Origin: a virus
IMG/VR virus record: IMGVR_UViG_3300042402_003745
Location: 1-36,981 of that record
Direction: 5' to 3' (one strand)
DNA: 36,981 nt
This document shows positions 29,049 through 36,981 of this stretch, piece after piece. Both the position numbers and the translations under genes were made by a program. The number at the start of each line of letters is the position of its first letter. Within the stretch, counting starts at the first letter, position 1. The notes below the pieces were generated by a model that was not told the origin of the DNA, searched no databases, and was given only the letters and a program-made list of their open reading frames with translations.

Positions 29049-30350
29049 TTAGCTGTTAAACGAATAGTTAGAGCCGATCCTAACTTTTACCCTATATCCG
29101 TCTTCTTCTAATATGTTTTTAATTTCTTCTAATGTTTGTCTTCCGTCTAACTTACTGAAATCCACTAAGATAGAATCGTAAACTACTAATATAACTTTGC
29201 TTTTTTTATTTATTAGTAGCTCTCTTAGTTTTGATAGCTTCTTTATATTGTTTACAGTTTCTAAGCACTGAACATAATAATTGAAGAGTTTTTGAGGTGT
29301 TGGGTTCTCAATGGTAATCTTTCTACCATTTGGTAGCAGTAAGAAACCAGTTTCTTTATATCTAGACCAAGCAGCTTGGATTAGTTCGTCAACTTCGTTA
29401 AATAACTCTATGTGTTTATAATTACCTTCAATACCGTTGTATAACTGCCGAAAAGTAATTTTTTTTGAACTTTCATACTCTTCTGCAGTTAGTTCTTCTT
29501 TGCCAAAATAACCTCTACCCAACAAAGTATGAATTGATTCGTTACTTGGTAGATCCAAATTTAACATATTAGCTATCAATCTAATGTGGTAACCATCAAA
29601 ATCAAACTCTACAAAAGCATCGTTTTCTGGTATAAATGATCTTCTTGAGTTATTATCTTTGTTAAATGCTAAGAAGTTTATACCATTGAAAGTATTGGTT
29701 GGTCTCGAAGTTGTGTTGTATAGGTTGTAACTTGTGTAGATTTTACCGTTCCTAACAGATCTAGCTTTCCAGGAAGGTTCAAAGTACTTATCAAAAGATT
29801 TCTCATCTATTTTTAGTCCGTTTTCCTCTACCCATTTATAAGCCTTGTAGAATTCGTTTTTCCACCGTAAATTTTCTTCCTTTCCTATAAAAGGTCTAAT
29901 GACATCAAACAAACACTCACACCTTTCATAATGCTTAGAAATAGGTATAATCGTGTTTACTTCTTCTTGGTATTTTAATTTATTATAGAAATCTAAATGT
30001 AAAGGTGTATAACAATCTGTATCAGATAACTTTCCAGTTTCATCTATGACTGTTTGGTTTACATCTACTGCATTTTCTAAAGTAAGAAAATAGGAATGCC
30101 ACTTAACATCTAATAAGTAAACCTTTTCCTTAGTTGATAAGAACTCAACTATGTCTGATAATTCAATAGAGAATGCTTCTGAGTGTTTTATTGGAAAGAT
30201 GTAACCTTTCTCGAAATCGTTGTAGTAAATGACACAAGCGTTAGTTAGGCTTGGATGTGATTCTTCATTAAGTGGTACCAGCTCTATGAAACAAGTTTTT
30301 GTTTCCTTTAACTTACTAAGCTGCTCTTTTGTTTCTATAATGTAATACAT
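29049..30350 (-). CDS. divergent family A DNA polymerase-like protein
   Basis: In this 433-residue protein the region 246-263 reads FVEFDFDGYHIRLIANML, matching polymerase motif A with Asp250 in place, but with His255 where Pol I has Glu710. Residues 296-305 (KKITFRQLYNG) match the O-helix: Lys, Phe and Tyr align with Pol I 758, 762 and 766. Motif C is VVYDSILVDF with Asp392 and Tyr for His881. There is no convincing exonuclease site in the N-terminal half. It is shorter than the main polymerase. It may be an active specialised enzyme or an accessory factor. Confidence 0.68.
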   Translation of the reverse strand: MYYIIETKEQLSKLKETKTCFIELVPLNEESHPSLTNACVIYYNDFEKGYIFPIKHSEAFSIELSDIVEFLSTKEKVYLLDVKWHSYFLTLENAVDVNQTVIDETGKLSDTDCYTPLHLDFYNKLKYQEEVNTIIPISKHYERCECLFDVIRPFIGKEENLRWKNEFYKAYKWVEENGLKIDEKSFDKYFEPSWKARSVRNGKIYTSYNLYNTTSRPTNTFNGINFLAFNKDNNSRRSFIPENDAFVEFDFDGYHIRLIANMLNLDLPSNESIHTLLGRGYFGKEELTAEEYESSKKITFRQLYNGIEGNYKHIELFNEVDELIQAAWSRYKETGFLLLPNGRKITIENPTPQKLFNYYVQCLETVNNIKKLSKLRELLINKKSKVILVVYDSILVDFSKLDGRQTLEEIKNILEEDGYRVKVRIGSNYSFNS

Positions 30351-30385
30351 AACCTTTAAAGAACCTTACAAAGATATTTTCATCT

Positions 30386-31045
30386 TTACAACGTCTCTTC
30401 ATCTACACGTGCATACTTGGTATAATTTCCACCGATGTATTCAACTAACCCTGAAAATGTTTCGTTCTTTGCAATAGTAACTCTTCTATTGGTTGTTAGA
30501 ACTCCACCCTTAATTTGGTATTGTGAAATTCTTTTGTCTTCTAAAGGACCTGTAAGTTGCCACAACATGTTTGTGTACTCGTATCCCAATATACCAGGCG
30601 ACACTATTTGATTTGATAGATTAGCAAAGTCTGTTTCAGATATTTCAAAAACATAATTAGTACCTGATACTGTCTTTGCAAAGTATCTCATAAAGTAACC
30701 TTTCGTATAATCTTCTTCAAGAGGAAAAGGATAATAAGGTTTGAGTTCTGTTAATCTACTAGAATCAACATCATTAACTTCAATACCTTTTTGCCTAAGA
30801 GACGAATCATAAAAAGCAGTATTAATATTTACAGTTTTACTACCTCTTGATTGATCTAATCTTTGCTGTATTGGTGTTAATTCTTCATTACTACCTATAA
30901 CAGGATTAGCACCTGCAAAAGCTCTACCATCGTAAGTCATATAATATAAACCTGTATATGGTGTTCCGTCAGGTAGCTTATAAGATTGACCTCTTGTATA
31001 CAAGTCAGTCTTAATCATCGTAAGAGGATAGTATCTTAATGCCAT
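30386..31045 (-). CDS. predicted virion (baseplate/tail) protein
   Basis: The 219-residue protein is beta-rich with Gly, Thr and Tyr repeats (GQSYKLPDGTPYTGLYYMTYDGRAF) and has no enzyme motif. It lies just downstream of the 1446-residue tail protein and shares its structural style, so a baseplate or tail component is the best guess. No family is recognised. Confidence 0.45.
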   Translation of the reverse strand: MALRYYPLTMIKTDLYTRGQSYKLPDGTPYTGLYYMTYDGRAFAGANPVIGSNEELTPIQQRLDQSRGSKTVNINTAFYDSSLRQKGIEVNDVDSSRLTELKPYYPFPLEEDYTKGYFMRYFAKTVSGTNYVFEISETDFANLSNQIVSPGILGYEYTNMLWQLTGPLEDKRISQYQIKGGVLTTNRRVTIAKNETFSGLVEYIGGNYTKYARVDEETL

Positions 31046-31059
31046 TCTTTTATTGTAAA

Positions 31060-34000
31060 TTATAGATTATCCAAGAAAACTTTTATTTTATCAAAAAAGA
31101 TATTTGTTCTAAAATTCAATCCTCTATCATATCCTAAATACCTTATTAGTCTAGCTGCGTTTCTAACTTGTAAATCATTTATATCTTCTGTACTTTTACC
31201 CACTATTCTTACTTCAATTCCATCATTGAAAATTCTACTACCATTTTTCAATCCATCTGGCATAAATCTACGGATATTTCCTTGTAAATCTATTACATAC
31301 TGAGAGGGTCTTCCTAGACAATAAAACTCTTCGTAAACATTTTTAATATCAGTTGAATCTAGACTGTATGATGAGTTTATGTATAAAGGAATACCACCTC
31401 GTGAATTTGTATCTAAAAGACCTAAATCAAATCTGTTTTTTCTTGTATCATCTATAATTTCATTTTCGTTCAATAATGGTGCACTAACAGTAACAGGTAT
31501 GTTGGAAGTACCCCTAACAAAATTTACAGTTGGATAATATTGTTTAACATTTTGGGTATTTATTGATTCGGTTTCTGGTACTAGAGGAGCACCTGAGTAA
31601 AGAGTTGGATAAAACTTTGGACATTCAGGTATTCCAGTAGTTGTAGCTACAGGTACAACAGTTGTTGCAGGTACAGTTGGTTTTGTAGTATTCTGTTGAG
31701 CGGTCTGTTTCCTTTTAACCTCCTGAAGTCGAATCATTTGGCCTTTGATCTTTGTAAGCCATTGATTGTTATCCAAAGTGTGCATTAATCCTGATACAAT
31801 AAATCCAACCTTAGTTTGAACGCCATTGCCTCTTAAGGATCTAGGTAATCTGTCTTCTGGAATTGTAAATGCATTACCCATAACTATACCACTTATACCA
31901 TCAATAGTCATATTCAAATTAGCAGATATGAACTGTGCTGATTGTGTTGTTAAATCTAAAGATTTTCTATCAGCCATACTATTAATATAGTAATTTATAG
32001 CAAAGTCTATCCTTCCAGCATTCAGGTATCCGTTGCCTTGATAAATTGCAAAAATATGTGAATTGAATTTTTTTGCTTGATCAACGTCGTTTGATAAAGC
32101 TTTTTTATCTGTTTCAGTTTTGGCAGCTGATGTTAACTTAGTAGAATCAGTAACTTGTGGTTTATATGCATCTTCAAAATCTCTATTCAAATAACTATAA
32201 GATGTATGGTCTGTTGAGTTTACAGCATCGGGTGTTCTTTGTGCAGAAATTGCTATCTGCTTAGACATTGCAGTATTAATGTTTGTTTTAAATTCAAACT
32301 CTCTAATCATACTGTTTAATCCAAATATAGGTATCATACCGTACATAGGATCAACATTGCTAGTAGATGTATATCCTGGTCTGCTTAGAGTGTTAGGTTC
32401 ATCTGCTCTGTTAGGTACAAATTGATCATCCTTTATTACAACTGTATTCGAGTCGTCGTCGTAGGATACCCTAAACATGTTTATATTACCACACGATTTG
32501 TTGATACCCACTACTACAGCATCTAAAAAACCTTTAAGGTTAATTGTGTGAGTGGCATCATTAGTTGTAAAAGATTTAAGAGTATTAAGTAAAAAATCTA
32601 CACTCAATAGTATTTCCATTGTTTTACCTTGGTATACATTTTTTTCATTTTTGAATGCAGTTAAAAACTTAGATGTTGGATTGTCTTTTGTTAAAGGTGG
32701 ATTCTTCGCAGTAAATACTGTGTCAACTATATCTTTTGGAAATAATTCTTTATACTGTTGATCAGTACCTTGGTACGGTATCATACATGTCAACGGATCA
32801 ACACTTAAGTGATAAGGTGTTGTTAGACAAAAATTATATTCAGGATGGAAATCTAAATACACGTACGGACGTTTATCTGTATCTTGTTTTGAGTCGTATA
32901 TTAGACACATGCTGTTTAGAAAAGCTAGGAGATATCCAAACTTAATGTAAACAGGATAATTGTAAGGATTGGTATTATTTTCTATTTTAAACTTAATGTA
33001 GTAAGCTGTACACAGAGCATTGAAATCGACGTCTGATATTTTATTAAACTTATCAGGATCAATCATTAAAGAACTATTAAAGCCCTTTCTTGCATAAGGT
33101 ATAACTTTAAAAGGAGTTCCTGAATCACTGGCTGTAGAAGTTGATGAATCTAGTACACCATACAAAATACCATCTACAAAAAAGTCTTTAGTTATTTTGA
33201 GTATACTAACAGCACTACCTGACTTGTTTTTTAAACTTCCTTTTTCTGCCTGTGTCTGTACTTCACTCTTTACAGCATAGAGCATTGCGTGTAGAGCAGA
33301 TGCAAATTTCTGCGCTTCATCTTTCTGTTCTGCTGTTGAATTATTTATAAAAACAAAAGTATTACCACCGCCACCTAAATTACCGTCCATTCCTATCGCA
33401 ACCGTTGCAGGCGGTCTTGTTAAAACTTGAGTTATGTAATTAGGGTCGTTAGTTGTAAACTTAATAGTTGGTTTTAAACCTGTATCTGGATCAGGTTGTA
33501 GTTGAAGTGGACCACTTATTACGAGATCTTTATAACTATAAATTCCTCCAAAACCTGCTGGTAGAACTACTCCTACTAAATTGTTTAACAATGTTGCAAG
33601 ACCCGCTGTATTATCTCTTGTATAATTAACTGAAAAAAGATCAGTTATATTCCAAATAGGTTGTGAACTAGATAACCACTCTTGAAGTAGTACTAAGCTA
33701 TTACCCCAACTTTGATCACTGGATTTAGTTATGTTAAAAATGTAATAAAATTGTCTGTATTGGGTTTCATCATTAACGGAAATACCTTGTTGATATGTGT
33801 ACACAAAAGATATTTGATCTATGTCTTCTGGATTAGTATTAAATTGTTTACTTCGAAATTTAATTGTGTTATTTATGTCATTAGTAATACTCTCTTTCCT
33901 ACTTAAATTTATGTCAACCCACCCACCAAGAGAGTTTACTTCTCTGGCATCTAATGCAAAATAATAGTCAGTACCAAGAAGTGATTGTAATAAGTTAGAA

Positions 34001-35400
34001 GATTTTATGTAGGGAGCTAAAAAAGTATTTGAAAATTGAAAATTCGAATTAAAAGCGAGTTGTGCTACTGCCAGAAAAGTTTTATTGTCTGCAAATGTAG
34101 CTCTATCTTCTAAAAGTTTTGTGTTTAAAACGACAGGTTGTGGATGGTTTGGTTTTACATCTCCAGGTATAAAATTAGTAAAGTTTTTACTATCTCTTGT
34201 TAAGTATAGTCCTGTTCTTTGATTATTAAGCCTTATACTATCTTGACCAGTTGCAAGATAATAGTAATTTCTGAAAGATGATACACTATCATTTGTTCCA
34301 AGATGTGTATAATAACTAGAATTACTTGCAAAGGTTGTTAAACTTATATTAGTTTTTGGTTGATCATACTTGAATATTGGATCGTATAATTGATCTATAT
34401 TAGTGGGTGGAGGAGGAAGTGGTCCTGCTTTTGGTCTGTTTTTTTCAGCAGCTGCTTCAGCTTTTGCTCTGTTTATTGCTGCTTGTCTTTCTGCTCTTTC
34501 TCTGATTACTCTTTCTTGAGCCTTTTGTTGTTTTTCATACTCTATGAATATTGCATTAGGCATTTTGTAACTAAGATTGATACGTAAAGTATCAATAATT
34601 GATCCTAACCCAATGATCTTTAGAGTACAATCGTAACCACCTTCTTTATTAAACGACCAAGTAAAGTTTGATACAACACCCAACATACCGTCGTAGTTAC
34701 CAGAGGTATTTTTTCTTTTTTTTGCTATTGCTTGTTGAATCTCTTCTTTTCTCGTATTTGTAAACGCATCTATACCACCATCACTTTTTTCAAATTTACC
34801 ATCCACATTTCTATCAGAAACATTAGCATAATACTGAACGTGACCCCATTCTAGTATCATTGAGTAGCCTAATCTAAAGTATAAAGCTTCAATAACATTA
34901 AGCTGCTCTATGTTCCAAACCTTGAATTCTAAGTTTGCTTCTCTTAATGATCCTAGTACACCTTTTGATTCAACTGTAACATTTGTTAGACCTGGCATGG
35001 GTCTATAACCTGAGCTTACTGTACCTCCCATTCCATATGCACCTTCAGGACCTAGACCTGTTCTTAATCCTATACCGGTTGAGCCACTGTAAGATGTACC
35101 AGCTTGTAAAATCCAGTTTTTTCTTAAATCATCTTCATTTTTATATTTTGTTACGTCTAACTCATACGATTTATAAAAATCTGCTAAATCTGCATACACC
35201 TCCTCGTTTTGTCTTATTTTTACTGAAGATGTAAGTTTAACCCATGACATTTTATTTGCCAAAAACAAAATCTCCTCGTTAGATCTTCTACCGTTAGTAC
35301 CTGTACCAATACTATTTCTCCTTGTTCTTATTTTGAGTTGATCTAGAACAAACTGAGAAAAAGGTGCACCAATTACATTTGATAGTCTTTCTGTTGACAT
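31060..35400 (-). CDS. large tail/baseplate protein with amidase-like C-terminus
   Basis: The 1446-residue protein is mostly beta-rich. A charged Glu/Lys/Arg/Ala helix (about 285-320) followed by a PPPP linker splits it. The C-terminal part (about 1340-1446) follows the Amidase_2 plan: PLYINSSYSLDSTDI, then PSQYVIDLQGNIRRF, then GIEVRIVG, but the first zinc His (usually HH) is replaced by NS, so it probably binds rather than cuts peptidoglycan. Size and context suggest a hub or spike that meets the cell wall. It overlaps nothing and is preceded by a LysM-like gene. Confidence 0.65.
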   Translation of the reverse strand: MSTERLSNVIGAPFSQFVLDQLKIRTRRNSIGTGTNGRRSNEEILFLANKMSWVKLTSSVKIRQNEEVYADLADFYKSYELDVTKYKNEDDLRKNWILQAGTSYSGSTGIGLRTGLGPEGAYGMGGTVSSGYRPMPGLTNVTVESKGVLGSLREANLEFKVWNIEQLNVIEALYFRLGYSMILEWGHVQYYANVSDRNVDGKFEKSDGGIDAFTNTRKEEIQQAIAKKRKNTSGNYDGMLGVVSNFTWSFNKEGGYDCTLKIIGLGSIIDTLRINLSYKMPNAIFIEYEKQQKAQERVIRERAERQAAINRAKAEAAAEKNRPKAGPLPPPPTNIDQLYDPIFKYDQPKTNISLTTFASNSSYYTHLGTNDSVSSFRNYYYLATGQDSIRLNNQRTGLYLTRDSKNFTNFIPGDVKPNHPQPVVLNTKLLEDRATFADNKTFLAVAQLAFNSNFQFSNTFLAPYIKSSNLLQSLLGTDYYFALDAREVNSLGGWVDINLSRKESITNDINNTIKFRSKQFNTNPEDIDQISFVYTYQQGISVNDETQYRQFYYIFNITKSSDQSWGNSLVLLQEWLSSSQPIWNITDLFSVNYTRDNTAGLATLLNNLVGVVLPAGFGGIYSYKDLVISGPLQLQPDPDTGLKPTIKFTTNDPNYITQVLTRPPATVAIGMDGNLGGGGNTFVFINNSTAEQKDEAQKFASALHAMLYAVKSEVQTQAEKGSLKNKSGSAVSILKITKDFFVDGILYGVLDSSTSTASDSGTPFKVIPYARKGFNSSLMIDPDKFNKISDVDFNALCTAYYIKFKIENNTNPYNYPVYIKFGYLLAFLNSMCLIYDSKQDTDKRPYVYLDFHPEYNFCLTTPYHLSVDPLTCMIPYQGTDQQYKELFPKDIVDTVFTAKNPPLTKDNPTSKFLTAFKNEKNVYQGKTMEILLSVDFLLNTLKSFTTNDATHTINLKGFLDAVVVGINKSCGNINMFRVSYDDDSNTVVIKDDQFVPNRADEPNTLSRPGYTSTSNVDPMYGMIPIFGLNSMIREFEFKTNINTAMSKQIAISAQRTPDAVNSTDHTSYSYLNRDFEDAYKPQVTDSTKLTSAAKTETDKKALSNDVDQAKKFNSHIFAIYQGNGYLNAGRIDFAINYYINSMADRKSLDLTTQSAQFISANLNMTIDGISGIVMGNAFTIPEDRLPRSLRGNGVQTKVGFIVSGLMHTLDNNQWLTKIKGQMIRLQEVKRKQTAQQNTTKPTVPATTVVPVATTTGIPECPKFYPTLYSGAPLVPETESINTQNVKQYYPTVNFVRGTSNIPVTVSAPLLNENEIIDDTRKNRFDLGLLDTNSRGGIPLYINSSYSLDSTDIKNVYEEFYCLGRPSQYVIDLQGNIRRFMPDGLKNGSRIFNDGIEVRIVGKSTEDINDLQVRNAARLIRYLGYDRGLNFRTNIFFDKIKVFLDNL

Positions 35401-35401
35401 T

Positions 35402-35710
35402 TTACGAAACGTTGTTCTGTATGTTATAAGATGTTAAAATCTCTGGTAAATTTGTTGGTATCCTAAGTTGTATACCTGCAGGTGGATAAATTGAGTCTCC
35501 TGGTAATGCGTTTGCAGAAGCTATAACCCACCACAAACTACTATCTTGGTAAAAATCATAAGCCATTAGATCAAGTCTGTCATCGGCTGTTGTAATCACA
35601 TAGTAATCATCATTCGTTGGCTCTATGGTAGGATAAATATTTGTTTGATAGTATACGCTACCTGTTACATTTAACTTAGTTGTTCTTATATTTTGATATC
35701 TATCTGCCAT
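35402..35710 (-). CDS. LysM/tail-X-like baseplate protein
   Basis: The 102-residue protein contains ADDRLDLMAYDFYQDSSLWWVIASAN (residues 42-67), then a Pro/Gly-rich stretch ending GIQLRIP. This is the usual pattern of phage tail-X/LysM or gp53-like baseplate proteins (D-x-L-x-x-I-A-x-x-x-Y-x-x-x-x-L-W-W-V-I-x-x-x-N, GxxLRIP). It would sit at the baseplate and bind the hub. It is one base upstream of the large tail gene. Confidence 0.8.
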   Translation of the reverse strand: MADRYQNIRTTKLNVTGSVYYQTNIYPTIEPTNDDYYVITTADDRLDLMAYDFYQDSSLWWVIASANALPGDSIYPPAGIQLRIPTNLPEILTSYNIQNNVS

Positions 35711-35712
35711 TT

Positions 35713-36981
35713 TTATATTCTAAAATTTGCATTTACTGCTGGTGTTGATAAACCTGCCAATCTATCTCTAGCTATTTTCCTATCCTCCAATCTAGCTGCT
35801 CTTGTTCTTCTAGCAACTTGAGCTACTAAGTTATTTTTAAATTTTTGTTTCTTTCCAGTACTCGTATTTGATAATGCAGCATTTGCGTCTATTGCATCAT
35901 TCTGAGCATTGACTTGATTTGTTAACGGATCGGTTGAATTTACTACATTTGATATTGTAGTAGATTCTGTATTTTTTGGTTTAGTAGTATAATCTATATA
36001 ACTATTGAGAAAAGAAGTATTGTTGTTGGCAATAAGTGGTACATTAGGGTTTTTAGAAGTAACTCTACGAGGAAGAATATCCATTATTGGAAGGAATGTA
36101 ACACCAACGCTAACTAAATGTGGTAGTTGTGCTACATCAGATTCAACTTCAGGACCATACAATTGAATCTCCCAAGGTGTATTTGAATTATCAATTGTTA
36201 CGTCTACATTTTGTATGAATCCTGGCATCCTATAAATATAGTCTCCTATTGTCAGTTTAACAACAGATCCTCTCATTAAATTAGAGTTTGCTGAATAGTC
36301 TGGATACACCTGAGAAATCAATGCATTCAATTTTGTAAAGAGTGGTTGCATTTCATTTCTAGTCTGTACAAATACTTTAAAACTAAATGATATTGTTCTA
36401 CTAAAACCTTGATATGTTCTAAAAGTTTCTCCTCTTCCTAAATATTTAAAACTATTATACTCAGCTGTGTTATTATCCGATATACTACCATCTAAAAAAG
36501 CTCTAAACACTAATGCCATGGCTTTAGATGTATCGTCATTGTCTATACATTCAAAGGCAAACTTTATAATATCCTTTGTATTGTTAGTTTGTTCCCAAGG
36601 TGTTTCGGATACATTATAATAAAAAGGAGGTAGTGAATTTAAAAGATCATCTGCTCCTGGTTTGGATGTTACATTATCTAATAATTCATATGGTGCACCA
36701 GGATTACCAATACCCAAACCACCTTGACCATTATACGGATTTTGTATATTGTAGATACTGTAATCAGTAGATGGCATTACTTGACCTTGTAACTTTTCTA
36801 TAAAGTTTTGAACTGTTACAGCTGTCGGAGAAGTTGGTGAATAAGTATTTTGTGCAGCTATCTGTGCATACGTAAACGCAATATTTGAATAAGGTTGATC
36901 TGTTACAGGATTAACTGTTGGTTGTGTATCTGTTACTCTAAATATTCTAGTGTTCCCAATACCATAAACAGAACCAGGACC
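35713..36981 (-). CDS. tail/baseplate protein, partial (5' end beyond window)
   Basis: The frame is open from 35713 to the right edge, 422 codons, with no stop. The ATG at 36777 is inside this frame, not a proven start: the upstream part reads GPGSVYGIGNTRIFRVTDTQ, a structured Gly/Tyr-rich segment with the same style, so the true start lies outside the window. The visible protein is beta-rich, with SRTISFSFKVFVQTRNE and a GDYIYRMPGFIQNVDVTIDN segment, and an Asn/Ala-rich, basic end. A tail or baseplate role is inferred from its neighbours. Confidence 0.65.
   Translation of the reverse strand, partial: GPGSVYGIGNTRIFRVTDTQPTVNPVTDQPYSNIAFTYAQIAAQNTYSPTSPTAVTVQNFIEKLQGQVMPSTDYSIYNIQNPYNGQGGLGIGNPGAPYELLDNVTSKPGADDLLNSLPPFYYNVSETPWEQTNNTKDIIKFAFECIDNDDTSKAMALVFRAFLDGSISDNNTAEYNSFKYLGRGETFRTYQGFSRTISFSFKVFVQTRNEMQPLFTKLNALISQVYPDYSANSNLMRGSVVKLTIGDYIYRMPGFIQNVDVTIDNSNTPWEIQLYGPEVESDVAQLPHLVSVGVTFLPIMDILPRRVTSKNPNVPLIANNNTSFLNSYIDYTTKPKNTESTTISNVVNSTDPLTNQVNAQNDAIDANAALSNTSTGKKQKFKNNLVAQVARRTRAARLEDRKIARDRLAGLSTPAVNANFRI

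Noticed and set aside
36777-36777. ATG at 36777 as the start of the last gene
   Set aside because: The frame stays open with structured, same-style sequence to the window edge, so this is probably an internal Met.
1-36981. CRISPR array, integrase, transposase or insertion sequence
   Set aside because: No regular direct repeats with spacers and no recombinase or transposase motif were seen on either strand.

Overview
The window looks like part of the genome of a large, tailed, lytic-type phage of a Bacteroidota (probably flavobacterial) host. The reasons are an AT-rich sequence, almost all genes packed on the minus strand with 1-4 base overlaps, Shine-Dalgarno sites that are mostly weak or absent, several Bacteroidota-style signal peptides and lipoboxes, and a tmRNA whose tag ends in DYALAA, close to the Bacteroidota tag type. 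No integrase, transposase, CRISPR array or rRNA was seen.

Read in the direction of transcription (right to left), the layout is as follows. 36981-30386 holds tail/baseplate genes, including a 1446-residue protein with an amidase-like C-terminus and a small LysM/tail-X-like protein. 30350-21638 is a replication, recombination and nucleotide block: a divergent family A polymerase-like protein, a gp32-like single-strand DNA binding protein, a RecA/UvsX-like recombinase, a T4 endonuclease V-like glycosylase, a 5'-3' exonuclease, a DnaB-like helicase and a B12-dependent ribonucleotide reductase. 21417-16706 is a 7-deazaguanine block: QueD, QueE, a second QueD-like T-fold protein, a kinase, FolE and a DpdA-like transglycosylase, which together predict 7-deazaguanine-modified phage DNA; no QueC is present. 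16525-13088 holds a phosphoribosyltransferase, a dCTP deaminase/dUTPase-fold enzyme and the main DNA polymerase A. 12946-10165 holds small membrane proteins, a lipoprotein, and an ADP-ribosyltransferase-like protein plus an alpha/beta hydrolase that share an N-terminal helix. 10063-7453 is a chaperone block (Hsp20, GroES, GroEL) ended by a terminator.

7329-5017 is a likely lysis or envelope cassette: an i-spanin-like protein, an o-spanin-like lipoprotein, a small membrane protein, a tandem-PAS protein with a two-helix membrane C-terminus, and a holin-like protein. 4927-3636 holds a small protein, a metallophosphatase and a thioredoxin. 3572-1428 is rich in RNA: a tmRNA of about 446 nt, an unidentified structured RNA with its own terminator, another structured leader, and a tRNA-like element about 84 nt too long, interleaved with small membrane or secreted proteins. 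A single plus-strand gene, a small holin-like protein (880-1041) with its own terminator, sits between two minus-strand blocks. The left edge cuts a PD-(D/E)XK nuclease gene and the right edge cuts a tail gene.

Together the genes describe a phage that makes its own replication machinery and dNTPs, probably modifies its DNA, repairs UV damage, brings folding and ribosome-rescue functions, and has an unusual sensor-like protein beside its lysis genes. All functional calls rest on motif reading by eye; no database search was run.
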